The notes under the pieces are model-generated. The model saw only the letters and a list, made by a program, of their open reading frames with translations, was not told the DNA's origin and did no database searches. The translations under genes and the position numbers were made by a program. From assembly GCA_964393605.1 (NCBI GenBank), contig CAYMUL010000005.1, forward strand, positions 1-64,000: a stretch of 64,000 nt of DNA, in the 5' to 3' direction. Below are positions 25,332-35,042 of the stretch, in pieces (positions within the stretch are counted from its first letter, which is position 1; every line of letters starts with the position of its first letter). The stretch comes from CAYMUL01 sp964393605. GTDB taxonomy: Bacteria > Bacteroidota > Ignavibacteria > Ignavibacteriales > Ignavibacteriaceae.

Positions 25332-27169
25332 TCATTATAAAAAAGTAATGACCATATTTTGTTGCTATAATCGCGAATACCTTTTGAGTGATTATTCAAC
25401 ATTTTTTTAATAATTTTTGAGTTGAAATAAACATCTAATAATTTATTATCAATTAAATTATCAAATGTATACTCTTTGAGATCGGTTTTAAACCAATGAT
25501 TTAAGGGTATTCCAAAACCTTGCTTTTTATGAGAAATAACAGTAGATGGAAGCAAGGGTTTAAAAGTTTCTTTTAAGATATATTTTTGACCTTTTGTATT
25601 TAACTTTAGTTCCCAGGGGATAGTAAAACTTAATTCTGCAAATTTATGATCGAGTAATGGGACTCTTGCTTCTAAAGAATTTAACATTGTAACAATATCC
25701 ACTTTTGTTAATATATCATCTGGCAAGTATGTACCTAAATCTAAATATTGAAGTTTATTTAAGAAATCACCATTCATTTTGTCAAGAATGTTTATTTTTA
25801 CTTTTTCTGCATAATTATTTTCAAGTAGATTATTTAATTCCTTGGAAAATATTTGTTTTCGTTCGTAGTCCTTCCATAAACAGTAAAAGGCTCCCAAATT
25901 ACCTTTTTCTTTTGATAAATAATAAGTTAGTCCTTTACCATAAAAATAATCAGGTAATAATTTATTAATAGGTGAAAATAATAATTTATTACTAACCTTA
26001 TTGTTATAAACCGAACTATAAAGTTTCAATAATTTGGAATAAGAATTATATCCGCCAAAAAGTTCATCACCACCATCTCCTGATAACACAACTGTAACAA
26101 ACTCGCGCGCAAATTTTGATACATAATAAGTTGGGATTGCAGAGCTATCCGCAAACGGCTCGTCGAAAGCTTGGACAAGTTTTGGTAATAAATCAATCGA
26201 TTCTGGTTCAACAATCAGTTCATGATGCTCTGTTTCATATTTATTTGCTAGTGCTCGAGCGAATTTGAGTTCATTGTAATTATGTTCTTTAAAACCTATC
26301 GAAAATGTTTTAATTGCCTTTGGTGAGTTCAGTGCCATCAGTGATACAACTATGCTAGAATCGATCCCACCACTCAAAAATGCTCCGAAAGGCACATCAC
26401 TTATCATTCTCATTTTAACAGATTCATTAAGTGTATCATAAATACTCTCTTTCCAATCTGATTCTGATTTTGAATAATCAGGCGTGTAGTCTATCTTCCA
26501 ATAAGAACATATATTAATTTTTTCAAAAGCATCCGTCTTTATCGTGAAATAATGGCCAGGTAATAATTTCTTAATATTTTGGAATATAGTTTGATTCTTC
26601 TGCGAGTAACCATATGTAAAATAATAGTCTAATGCTGTAAGACTAATCTTTTTTTCTATATCTTTTGAAGCAATAATCGATTTTATCTCTGAACCCCAAA
26701 TAAATTTTTCATCATCAATGTAATAATGCAATGGCTTTATCCCAAATCGATCCCTTGCTCCAAAAAGTTTTTTCTTTTGTTTATCCCATATTATAAATGC
26801 AAACATCCCCCGTAGAAAATAGACGCATTTTTCTTTATATTCTGCATATAAATTAACTATGACTTCTGTGTCAGTATTTGTTTTGAAATAATACCCTCTT
26901 TTCCTTAATTCCTGCCTGAGCTGTTTATAATTGTATATCTCGCCATTGAATGTTATCCAATAATTTCCACTATTGTCACTTAAAGGTTGATGACCAGATG
27001 AGAGGTCGATAATGCTCAAGCGTCTAAAGCCAAGACCAACATTCTCATCGAGAAAATAACCCTCATCATCTGGACCTCGATGAAAGAGGCTCTGAGTCAT
27101 CTTCTTAATTTCGTTAATACTAACTTTTTTATTAAAATCAAAATTAAACTTTCCAGTTATACCACACAT
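25310..27169 (-). CDS. asnB: Asparagine synthase-type glutamine amidotransferase
   Basis: 619 residues, full length. Cys2 nucleophile (MCGITGKF), RGPDDEGY and GFRRLSIIDLS in the class II glutaminase domain; ATP PP-loop FLSGGIDSSIVVSLM and VVLSGDGGDELFGGY in the synthase domain. An AGAGG-like ribosome site lies four bases before the ATG. AsnB-like genes in glycan clusters often amidate uronic-acid carboxyls, which would suit this locus; plain asparagine synthesis is possible too. Confidence 0.88.
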   Translation of the reverse strand: MCGITGKFNFDFNKKVSINEIKKMTQSLFHRGPDDEGYFLDENVGLGFRRLSIIDLSSGHQPLSDNSGNYWITFNGEIYNYKQLRQELRKRGYYFKTNTDTEVIVNLYAEYKEKCVYFLRGMFAFIIWDKQKKKLFGARDRFGIKPLHYYIDDEKFIWGSEIKSIIASKDIEKKISLTALDYYFTYGYSQKNQTIFQNIKKLLPGHYFTIKTDAFEKINICSYWKIDYTPDYSKSESDWKESIYDTLNESVKMRMISDVPFGAFLSGGIDSSIVVSLMALNSPKAIKTFSIGFKEHNYNELKFARALANKYETEHHELIVEPESIDLLPKLVQAFDEPFADSSAIPTYYVSKFAREFVTVVLSGDGGDELFGGYNSYSKLLKLYSSVYNNKVSNKLLFSPINKLLPDYFYGKGLTYYLSKEKGNLGAFYCLWKDYERKQIFSKELNNLLENNYAEKVKINILDKMNGDFLNKLQYLDLGTYLPDDILTKVDIVTMLNSLEARVPLLDHKFAELSFTIPWELKLNTKGQKYILKETFKPLLPSTVISHKKQGFGIPLNHWFKTDLKEYTFDNLIDNKLLDVYFNSKIIKKMLNNHSKGIRDYSNKIWSLLFYNEWMKQNQ

Positions 27170-27182
27170 AAAATCCTCTGCA

Positions 27183-28046
27183 TCAAGATAGATGTCCCTC
27201 TATATTATCTAACATTTCTGAAATGCCATACTCAATTCGAATTTTTGGTGACCATTTTAAAAGTTGTTTTGCTTTACTTATATCTGCAATAGTCTCAAGG
27301 ACTTCCCCTTCTCTAATTTCATTGCTAAAAATAATATCCACTTGTCTTTGGGAATTTTTTTGTATGAGATTTACAATTTCTATGATAGAGTGTGATACGC
27401 CCGAACCCAAATTGAACACTTCATATTTTGATGTATCGAAATCGATTGCTTTTAGTGTAGCATCAACTACATCATTCACATGAATAAAATCTCTTCTAGG
27501 TCGTGAATCTTTTAATTTTATGATATTATTATTTATTTGTTTAATAATTGAGGGAATTAAAAATTTGTCAGATTGACCTTTCCCATAGATGTTGAATGGT
27601 CTGAATATTACTATTGGAACATTAAAATCTCGATTATAACCTTCACATAATTTTTCGCAAATTAATTTTGTTTGCGCATAAGGATTGTGAGGTTTAAGAA
27701 GATGTATTTCATCAATTGGTAAATAATCAGGTTCTCCGTATAAATAAGAACTAAAATATATCACCTTCGCATTATATTTCCTGGCTATTTCAAGAACATT
27801 TAAGGTAATTACATAATTATCGTGATAATATTTCCATGGATTTTCAAAAGAAGCTGGAACATAAGAGTTTGCAGCTAAGTGGATAATTACATCAAATTTG
27901 GGAACATTATAAAAATCATTTAGCTCAAGTAAGTCAATATTATTATATTGATCAATTTCTATAATCTTTACAGAATACTGCTTTAACGATTTCTTTATAA
28001 ATTTTCCGACAAAGCCTGAACTCCCTGTAATTGCAATTCTTTTCAT
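27183..28046 (-). CDS. NAD-dependent sugar epimerase/dehydratase (extended SDR)
   Basis: 287 residues. Rossmann motif ITGSSGFVGKFIKK, catalytic YAQTKLICEKLCEGY (YxxxK), and PRRDFIHVNDVVDA. It follows a nucleotidyltransferase and a LegB-like dehydratase, so it probably modifies the nucleotide sugar they make. Overlaps the nucleotidyltransferase by four bases. Confidence 0.88.
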   Translation of the reverse strand: MKRIAITGSSGFVGKFIKKSLKQYSVKIIEIDQYNNIDLLELNDFYNVPKFDVIIHLAANSYVPASFENPWKYYHDNYVITLNVLEIARKYNAKVIYFSSYLYGEPDYLPIDEIHLLKPHNPYAQTKLICEKLCEGYNRDFNVPIVIFRPFNIYGKGQSDKFLIPSIIKQINNNIIKLKDSRPRRDFIHVNDVVDATLKAIDFDTSKYEVFNLGSGVSHSIIEIVNLIQKNSQRQVDIIFSNEIREGEVLETIADISKAKQLLKWSPKIRIEYGISEMLDNIEGHLS

Positions 28047-28756
28047 AAGATATTTGCAATTATATTTATATCATTTATTGCTTTCTCATAATCATCTGGA
28101 CGACCGATATCTAACCAGTATCCGTTAAATTCATATAAAGAGGGAAATTCTGATCTTTCAATAAGTAACTTCATTAGATGATCAAACCCGAAGAACGTAT
28201 CTCGTGGGATGAATTTGACGATTTCTTTATTAACCATATAAATTCCCATGCTAACCAGAAACTCCAACGTAGGTTTTTCCTCAAATTTTATCAATTGTTG
28301 CGAAACATTGTTATGAAGAACACCATAGTCAATTTTTGCAGTTCGACGAAAGGAACTTATTGTAAATAAATTTCCTCTCGTTGTGTGGAATTGATATAAA
28401 TCATCATAATTTAAATCGGTCAATACATCACCATTCATAACTAAAAAGTTTTCTGGTAGGTCGGAAATTAAGGTTAAAGGTCCCATCGTACTTAATTGTT
28501 TTTCTTCAAGGGTATAATCAATTTTAATATCCCATTTAGATCCATCTCCCAAAAAAGCTTTTATTATTTCTGCTAAATGATTGAGTGAAATAGTTATATG
28601 ATCAAAACCATATTTTTTTAATTGAAGAATTATAATCTCCAGAATCGGTTTATCTGATATAGGGACAAGAGGTTTTGGTAATGAGATGGTATATGGTTTC
28701 AATCTTGTTCCTTTTCCGCCAGCAAGAATAACTGCGTGTTTAGACATTATAGTCAC
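28043..28756 (-). CDS. Sugar-1-phosphate nucleotidyltransferase
   Basis: 237 residues. Signature VILAGGKGTRLKPYT with KPLVPISDKPILE, then FLVMNGDVLTDLNYDDL and GYWLDIGRPDDY. Size and motifs match the RmlA/GlmU-core type and PtmE without CBS domains. In legionaminate loci a PtmE-like enzyme makes GDP-GlcNAc for LegB; the neighbouring LegB-like gene makes that role plausible here. Confidence 0.87.
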   Translation of the reverse strand: MTIMSKHAVILAGGKGTRLKPYTISLPKPLVPISDKPILEIIILQLKKYGFDHITISLNHLAEIIKAFLGDGSKWDIKIDYTLEEKQLSTMGPLTLISDLPENFLVMNGDVLTDLNYDDLYQFHTTRGNLFTISSFRRTAKIDYGVLHNNVSQQLIKFEEKPTLEFLVSMGIYMVNKEIVKFIPRDTFFGFDHLMKLLIERSEFPSLYEFNGYWLDIGRPDDYEKAINDINIIANIL

Positions 28757-29714
28757 CCCAATTATTATACTTCTCTAAATGATCTCTAATCCAGTCAATT
28801 GTCTCAGTTAGCCCAGAATTTAAATCAAATGCTGGTCTCCAATTTGTTGAATCTATTAACTTAGTGTTGTCACATATTAATCTTTCAACTTCACTAAGTT
28901 TGGGTCTTATTCTCTTTTTCTCACTTTCAATTCTCAATTCTTTGTCCATTATTCCTGCAATCCTTAGAATCAGATCATTGATAGAAATTTCTTTTTTCAT
29001 TCCGATATTAACAATTTCACCGATCAAACGTTTATTATCAGCTATCGTGAGATATGCATTTACAGTGTCTTTTACGTAAGTTAAATCTCTTGTCGGTGAC
29101 AGATTGCCCAGTTTTAGAGGTCTATTGTGTATTAACTGTAGGATGACTGTTGGGATAATCGCTCGAGCAGATTGTCGGGGACCATATGTATTGAATGGAC
29201 GGACTAATTTTACGGGTAGCTCGAAAGACCGGAAATAACTAATTGCTAGTTGATCAGCTGCTATCTTAGATGCTGAATAAGGTGACTGACCAACTAATGG
29301 ATGCTTTTCATCAATTGGGATATATTGCGCTGTTCCATAAGTTTCACTGGTTGAAGTTATCATAATATTTTCAACTGATTCCGCTCTGGAAGCCTCAAGA
29401 ATATTATATGTTCCATCCACATTAGTTCTTAAATATGCTAATGGAGAAATATATGAATAAGGTATACCAATCAAGGCAGCTAAATGAAATACGGTATCAC
29501 AATTTTTAATAGCTCTTGAAACTGAATCATAATCTCTTATATCACCCCTTATAATCTCTAATTCTTTTTTACCCTTATAGCGTTCCAACCACCCCAAAGA
29601 ACCGTTAGAATTATAGTGAACAAATGCGACCACTTCCAAATTCCTCTCATGACATTTTTCTACTAAGTGAGAACCTATAAATCCACCGGCGCCTGTAATC
29701 AAAATTTTTTTCAT
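28740..29714 (-). CDS. legB: NAD-dependent 4,6-dehydratase (LegB-like)
   Basis: 324 residues. ITGAGGFIGSHLVEKC, STSETYGTAQYIPIDEKHPL, catalytic YSASKIAADQL, RPFNTYGPRQSARAIIPTVI and SPTRDLTYVKDT. The pattern EVVAFVHYNSNGSLGWLE and overall length fit LegB, the first step from GDP- or UDP-GlcNAc toward legionaminic acid. Overlaps the nucleotidyltransferase by 17 bp. The later NeuB- and NeuA-type genes support the role; a GDP-mannose dehydratase is less likely. Confidence 0.78.
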   Translation of the reverse strand: MKKILITGAGGFIGSHLVEKCHERNLEVVAFVHYNSNGSLGWLERYKGKKELEIIRGDIRDYDSVSRAIKNCDTVFHLAALIGIPYSYISPLAYLRTNVDGTYNILEASRAESVENIMITSTSETYGTAQYIPIDEKHPLVGQSPYSASKIAADQLAISYFRSFELPVKLVRPFNTYGPRQSARAIIPTVILQLIHNRPLKLGNLSPTRDLTYVKDTVNAYLTIADNKRLIGEIVNIGMKKEISINDLILRIAGIMDKELRIESEKKRIRPKLSEVERLICDNTKLIDSTNWRPAFDLNSGLTETIDWIRDHLEKYNNWGDYNV

Positions 29715-29737
29715 ATTAAATTAGTTTTTATTAAAAA

Positions 29738-30832
29738 TTAGTTAAATATTTGAATAATATTTTCTTTAAATGTTTCTACAGAATGATTTTTTAAGCAATA
29801 TTCGCGTATATTTTTGTAATTAGAATAATCAAATACTTTAAATATATTAAAAAAGTTGGCTTTATCGCCATCAGCGTAGTAACCTAGCCTATGTTTGTTG
29901 ATAATATTCCCCGGATCAACATTCAAAGAAATTACGGGCGTATTTTGTGACCAAGCTTCCAAAAAAGTAATCGGGAACCCCTCCTTTGGCGAAGTATTGA
30001 TTAACCCCTTTGCCATTGCTATATAATTTAATATATCAGATTTTTCTTTGATATAACCCAAATACTCTACATTTTTATTGCTTCTTAAACGATTAATTAT
30101 CTTTGTGCATCTGTGGTCTCGAATTCTTCCAATTATTTTTATTTTTAAGTTTTCATTTACACTTAGAAGTTTTTCAATAGTTGGAAATCCTTTATCATAA
30201 TCTATTGATCCAACCCAAATAAAATAATCGGACTTTTCTACATTCTTATACAAATCAAGAACAACGTTTTTTAATATTTTACCATTTTTTCCAATATTCT
30301 TTAATTGATTTGCATGTTGGACAAACACAATATCTGCATATTTTTTAACGAATGGGAAACAAACTTCATCTAAAAAAAAACTAAAAAGGTTTTGCAAACT
30401 AAATTTTTTAATTAAATATTTATGCTTTATTCTGCTTTTAATAGACTCCAATTCTAAATCAGCAGCTACCCAATAATAAAATTTTTTACTCTTTTTTATT
30501 GCAACGATCAATGGTATTATTTGTTGGTATGACATCATCGAAGATATATAATAATCGCAATCTATTTTAATAAGATCTTTATAGATAATAAATAGTTTTT
30601 TTGTAACTTTATCAAGGATTTTACTTGTACGATGTATTGAACAAAATTCAATACCATCATGAGAAATAAAATTTGATTTGATACTTGCATCAAGTATCTT
30701 TACTTCAAATCCCAAGCTATTAAGAGTAGTGGCTAATAAATACAATTGGTTTTCACCCCCTCCTTGATTTCCCAATTTATAGGTGTTGAAAACATTGCCA
30801 AAGATACAGACTTTATTACTCTTGTATTTCAT
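29738..30832 (-). CDS. Glycosyltransferase family 4
   Basis: 364 residues. N-terminal GNQGGGENQLYLLATTLNSL and C-terminal EGFPITFLEAWSQNTPVISL with the E-x7-E donor pair. Middle FIWVGSIDYDKGFPTIEKLL. A cytoplasmic transferase for the repeat unit. Confidence 0.85.
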   Translation of the reverse strand: MKYKSNKVCIFGNVFNTYKLGNQGGGENQLYLLATTLNSLGFEVKILDASIKSNFISHDGIEFCSIHRTSKILDKVTKKLFIIYKDLIKIDCDYYISSMMSYQQIIPLIVAIKKSKKFYYWVAADLELESIKSRIKHKYLIKKFSLQNLFSFFLDEVCFPFVKKYADIVFVQHANQLKNIGKNGKILKNVVLDLYKNVEKSDYFIWVGSIDYDKGFPTIEKLLSVNENLKIKIIGRIRDHRCTKIINRLRSNKNVEYLGYIKEKSDILNYIAMAKGLINTSPKEGFPITFLEAWSQNTPVISLNVDPGNIINKHRLGYYADGDKANFFNIFKVFDYSNYKNIREYCLKNHSVETFKENIIQIFN

Positions 30833-30850
30833 ATAATTAACATATGTATT

Positions 30851-32086
30851 TTATCTACAATTTGTTATATTATTTCTTTTATTATTATCTAATTCTATAG
30901 TTGTTGCCATGAGCAGGATTAAGCCAAACCAAGTGATTGGTTCATTAGCAGTGACCCAAAAAATCAGTTGAGGCACTAAAATATATGCGGAATTTAATGT
31001 CCGACTACCTTTTTTCTTTATTAAATATTCTCTTTGAATAAAAAACCTACGTAAATAAATAAAAGGTAAAACCAAAAAAAATAAGCCAGCACTAAATGTG
31101 GTATAAACGTAAAAGTTATGAGGAGACCTTGAATAAGAAGCAGGTGCAGTGTTCCCATATAAGAAATATTCGGGATTCTTCATTAAGTCTGAAAAATAAA
31201 TAAGCCAATATCCAATTCGGTAGCCTAAGCCCATATATTCTACATTGGAGTAGCGCTCCGCACGGTACAACGTGGTAGTGACAAAATTAATACTAATTAT
31301 AATTGCGGCAAAGATTAACAATATTATAACTATTTTTTCCCTCAAGTTTAAGTTATGAAGATTTATCAGTATAAACATAATAAAAATGATTGCTGTAATT
31401 CCCAAAGCTGTTCTAGAACCAGTTAAAAGTACAGCTAATAAAAAGAGTGTGATAAAAAATAGAGATTGGATACTCTTTATAAAACCCTTCTTATAAAAAT
31501 CGAGTGTAATACCAATCAACATTGCAAACAATACACCAGCTACATTTACACTCATTGCTGTTATCCCGGAAAAACGAAAAAGATCATCAGTATTATATAG
31601 CTTTCCAATTTTATAAACATAAAATCCTAAAGTTTCAAATATCGGCATATATATCATTGACAATGTAATCACAACACCCATCATCAATATCGACAATATT
31701 CCATTACGAAATTTTCTATAACTTAGTGTTAAATATTTTACAAAATAATAGACAAGTACTAGTCTAGGGATCATCTTAACAAAAGAAAATACTTCTGTTG
31801 GTACACTGCCGATGTAATCATGACCTTTAATAAATATGTAAAATGGGATTACTAGAATCAGAATAACTCCAAAACTAAAAGCCGTTCTCGTGATACTGGA
31901 AAGTCTGATGCTATGTAATTCTTTTGAAGTGAATATAATTACTAAGCCAACGATGAGAATAAAGTTATCTCCGGATAATAATGAATTCCCTCCCCCAAAT
32001 TGGAGAAATCCAGCAACATGAAGATTTAATATTGAAATAATAAAAATATATTCTTTTAGACCTGTCATGAAAACTGATTTTCCCAC
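30851..32086 (-). CDS. wzy: O-antigen/capsule repeat-unit polymerase (Wzy-like)
   Basis: 411 residues with about eleven membrane segments. LTGSRTALGITAIIF and the loop RSPHNFYVYTTFSAGLFFL correspond to the conserved arginine and HN motif of the O-antigen ligase/Wzy superfamily. Together with the Wzx flippase at 40938 it indicates a Wzx/Wzy-dependent system. A second member of the superfamily at 2250-3464 may be the ligase. Overlaps the next gene by 22 bp. Confidence 0.8.
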   Translation of the reverse strand: MGKSVFMTGLKEYIFIISILNLHVAGFLQFGGGNSLLSGDNFILIVGLVIIFTSKELHSIRLSSITRTAFSFGVILILVIPFYIFIKGHDYIGSVPTEVFSFVKMIPRLVLVYYFVKYLTLSYRKFRNGILSILMMGVVITLSMIYMPIFETLGFYVYKIGKLYNTDDLFRFSGITAMSVNVAGVLFAMLIGITLDFYKKGFIKSIQSLFFITLFLLAVLLTGSRTALGITAIIFIMFILINLHNLNLREKIVIILLIFAAIIISINFVTTTLYRAERYSNVEYMGLGYRIGYWLIYFSDLMKNPEYFLYGNTAPASYSRSPHNFYVYTTFSAGLFFLVLPFIYLRRFFIQREYLIKKKGSRTLNSAYILVPQLIFWVTANEPITWFGLILLMATTIELDNNKRNNITNCR

Positions 32087-33507
32087 AATTTTAAAGCGTC
32101 ATTAAACAATTTAGTTTTTTCAATATACATTTTATCTGAACTGTACTCAATTTTTACACTCAAGTCCATTGTTACTACTTCTAAATCATTAAATACTTTA
32201 GTGTAAGAAATAACATCATACTTAACATGACATTCATGAATAAAATCACCGAACATAATAGAATCAGAAAACTTGCTAACACAAGGTAAACCTCCATACC
32301 ATCCATGCCCAAAATAAAGTACTGGAATCTTATTTAAAAAGCCTTCCCACCCAATAGTGCCGGCAAGTGTAATTACCAAATCAATTTCCTTAAGAGCCTT
32401 GTTAGTTGGATAGTCCGTTGGTAAAAATCTGATATTCCCTAATTTGAGCAGTCTCGCGTAAAATTCTTTTTTCCTTATAATTCCTAGTGGGCGTGTATAA
32501 TTATGTACTAAAGGATATTCCTTTACGTATAAGACACCCTGATCGCCTAACTTTTGGCTAATTCTTTCTAAAATCTTAAATTGATCAAAATATTCCCCTG
32601 CTAGCGGGTGAACGGCAAGCTCTGGTTCATAATGCATACCAAAGAACAGTTTTATTCCTGAATTATTTTCTATTTGGGAGATAGTCAACTTGTCATAATA
32701 TTTTTTAAATTTATACCTCCTGAATGATTGTTTAATCAAATATGCATAGTACTCCCTGTCGCTGAGAGCAACAAAACTATTATTTCTGATGAAATTGAAT
32801 TTTAATCTCTCAGTAAGACATGGTAAAATATAATTTCTTAAAAACACTAATAAGACTTTAATAAATGGGACTTTTTGAATATTCTCTTTAGGTGTACTGA
32901 CACCATAATTCTTTTTAAGTTTTTCTAAAAATTTCACTTCAATGTTTGAATTGGAAGTTTTTGTATCAATCCAATAATCATCTTTTAAAAAAACTCTATA
33001 GTTTTCAATTTTATCAGTTAGAAACGTTCTGTGTTTTACCGGGAAAGTGCCAAAAAATATTGTTAGCAGTCCCATTCTCTGAAATATGAGATAGCCGATA
33101 TATGAATATGGTAAATGAGGCATCTCAATCAATATCATAGCCTTTAGGTCATACCTCCTAATTAAACTTAACCACGTTTGAAAGTAGACTAAAGTTAATT
33201 CATTGCATAAATCACGATCTGGGGATTCATCTATTGAATATCTAAAATACATTTTGTATAAAATTTCATTTTGATAGAGCAACTCCAAGCATTCCCTATC
33301 ATCTGGTGAGAGATCAGTTTCTTCATAATATTCCTGATTATTAAATTTAATCCTATCTATAAATAAAATTCCCTTAGATTCGATTATTTCCTTTTGTCTA
33401 TCTGAGCCAATAAAAACCTTTGGAACGAAATTATTTTGGAAATTATCAATATAATAATCCCAAAATACTGTTGAACATTCTGCATAGATAGTTTGGATAG
33501 AGTTCAT
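32065..33507 (-). CDS. Capsule polysaccharide biosynthesis protein-like transferase
   Basis: 480 residues. The C-terminal half shows IDLVITLAGTIGWEGFLNKI then PVLYFGHGWYGGLP, the late motif of the capsule biosynthesis (KpsC/KpsS-like, PF05159) GT-B family, with LFFGMHYEPELAVHPLAG before it. The N-terminal half has no recognised motif. Probably a glycosyltransferase; Kdo or nonulosonate transfer would suit the neighbouring NeuA/NeuB genes. Confidence 0.68.
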   Translation of the reverse strand: MNSIQTIYAECSTVFWDYYIDNFQNNFVPKVFIGSDRQKEIIESKGILFIDRIKFNNQEYYEETDLSPDDRECLELLYQNEILYKMYFRYSIDESPDRDLCNELTLVYFQTWLSLIRRYDLKAMILIEMPHLPYSYIGYLIFQRMGLLTIFFGTFPVKHRTFLTDKIENYRVFLKDDYWIDTKTSNSNIEVKFLEKLKKNYGVSTPKENIQKVPFIKVLLVFLRNYILPCLTERLKFNFIRNNSFVALSDREYYAYLIKQSFRRYKFKKYYDKLTISQIENNSGIKLFFGMHYEPELAVHPLAGEYFDQFKILERISQKLGDQGVLYVKEYPLVHNYTRPLGIIRKKEFYARLLKLGNIRFLPTDYPTNKALKEIDLVITLAGTIGWEGFLNKIPVLYFGHGWYGGLPCVSKFSDSIMFGDFIHECHVKYDVISYTKVFNDLEVVTMDLSVKIEYSSDKMYIEKTKLFNDALKLWENQFS

Positions 33508-33547
33508 GAGAGTCTAATCGATTTCTATTTGAATTAATTTAAATTAA

Positions 33548-35038
33548 CTAAAAATTTTCAATAATACTTTTTCGATTTAATGGATCTTGTTCAGATATAA
33601 GTGGATCTGTATAAAAACTGTCATCACGAAAATGTGTTGTAGAAACTTCTTCAATGACGGCCCCAACTTCTGAATAAAAAGAATGCAAAGTACCTCTTTC
33701 TATTGTAATAATGTCACCTTTATTCATTTTACGAGTAATACCATTCAAAGTTAGATCCAGCTCACCATGTAATAAATGAAACGTCTCTTCCTTTTTTAGA
33801 TGCTTTTGCTCAGGATGATGTTGACCCGGATAAACAACAATAATTTTTTTACAATATTCTCTATTCACTAAGTTGACAATCAAACAACCAAATTTGTTAA
33901 AATTTTGTATCCCATAATGATGACTTAATTCAACACTATAATCATTGGACAAAACTATATTAGTCTCCGATAAGAGCGCCTTTGCTTTATGAATAATTTC
34001 ACGTATATAATGATAAATATCTACTGGGCAACTCTCATATAAACCTTCACCAGATTTATAATTTTTACTTGCAGCAAACCTAGCTCTAACAGTTCCAAAT
34101 TCACCAGAAGTAACTTGTCCTTCTGCACAAGGCATTGCAAAAAATATATCTTCATTCTTAATAAAGCTGCCCTTCTTTATTGATTTTTTTGCGAATACAC
34201 CTCTCTTTAAAGACCTCAAAGATTCTAATTCCTCATTAGTTATTTCTTTAATTTCACTACCAAGTATTTCCTTTGAAATAAAGTATGCTTCAATCCATTT
34301 TTCAACTTGGGATGGATTCATTGAATATGCATTAAGCTTTATAGTCTCAGTAGCTAATCCAACGTGTCTTTCGAAAATGCTAGCTCCTTTAGCGAGAGCA
34401 ATTTTAACAACATCAGTATTATCCGGTTCCTCATGGCCTGAATATCCGATTACAACATCCTTATATCTTGCCTTTAATTTATCAATAAAATTCAAATGTA
34501 GATTTTGATTTGGTGTAGGGTAAACACCAACACAATGCAAAATAGCAACTTCAGCAAGTCTGTGAAGTAGAAATGACACAAGATTATCTATCTTAGAAAG
34601 GTCAAGACCTCCTGTCGAAGCGATAGTTGGTTTTTTCGCTTTTGTAATCCTTTCAAGCAAAGGCCAATCATCTGCGCTACAGCTTGCAATTTTAATAACA
34701 TCAATCTTGTGCTCCTCAATAATATCTACTGAATATTCATCGAAAGGAGTACAAATGGTGAGTAATTCTTCACTTTTAATTTTATCCACCAATTTCAAAA
34801 ATTGATCCGGCACTAACTTTGTAGATAAAAAGCGACCAATGTGTTTTGCTTTTTTATCGTTAACAAAATCTGGATGAATAAAAGTATCTAAATGCCTATA
34901 CTGTAATTTTATACCAGCATTTATATTATATTTCTTTGCAATTTTTGATACTTCTGAAATTATATTAAGTCCGTGCTTTACATCACCTTGATGGTTATTT
35001 GCCATCTCAAAAATAAATAAATCATTAAATGAGACCAT
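33548..35038 (-). CDS. neuB: Nonulosonate (sialic/legionaminic acid-type) synthase with SAF and cupin domains
   Basis: 496 residues, longer than the usual 330-350. Residues 1-265 are a NeuB barrel (IFEMANNHQGDVKHG, LLTICTPFDEYSVD, IKIASCSADDWPLL, VIGYSGHEE, FERHVGL). Residues 275-340 are the SAF antifreeze-like domain (LKRGVFAKKSIKKGSFI). Residues 390-480 are a cupin (VYPGQHHPEQKHLKKEETFHL). It condenses PEP with a hexosamine to a nine-carbon sugar acid. The cupin fusion is unusual for classic NeuB. CMP-transferase gene follows after four bases. Confidence 0.88.
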   Translation of the reverse strand: MVSFNDLFIFEMANNHQGDVKHGLNIISEVSKIAKKYNINAGIKLQYRHLDTFIHPDFVNDKKAKHIGRFLSTKLVPDQFLKLVDKIKSEELLTICTPFDEYSVDIIEEHKIDVIKIASCSADDWPLLERITKAKKPTIASTGGLDLSKIDNLVSFLLHRLAEVAILHCVGVYPTPNQNLHLNFIDKLKARYKDVVIGYSGHEEPDNTDVVKIALAKGASIFERHVGLATETIKLNAYSMNPSQVEKWIEAYFISKEILGSEIKEITNEELESLRSLKRGVFAKKSIKKGSFIKNEDIFFAMPCAEGQVTSGEFGTVRARFAASKNYKSGEGLYESCPVDIYHYIREIIHKAKALLSETNIVLSNDYSVELSHHYGIQNFNKFGCLIVNLVNREYCKKIIVVYPGQHHPEQKHLKKEETFHLLHGELDLTLNGITRKMNKGDIITIERGTLHSFYSEVGAVIEEVSTTHFRDDSFYTDPLISEQDPLNRKSIIENF

Positions 35039-35042
35039 AATG

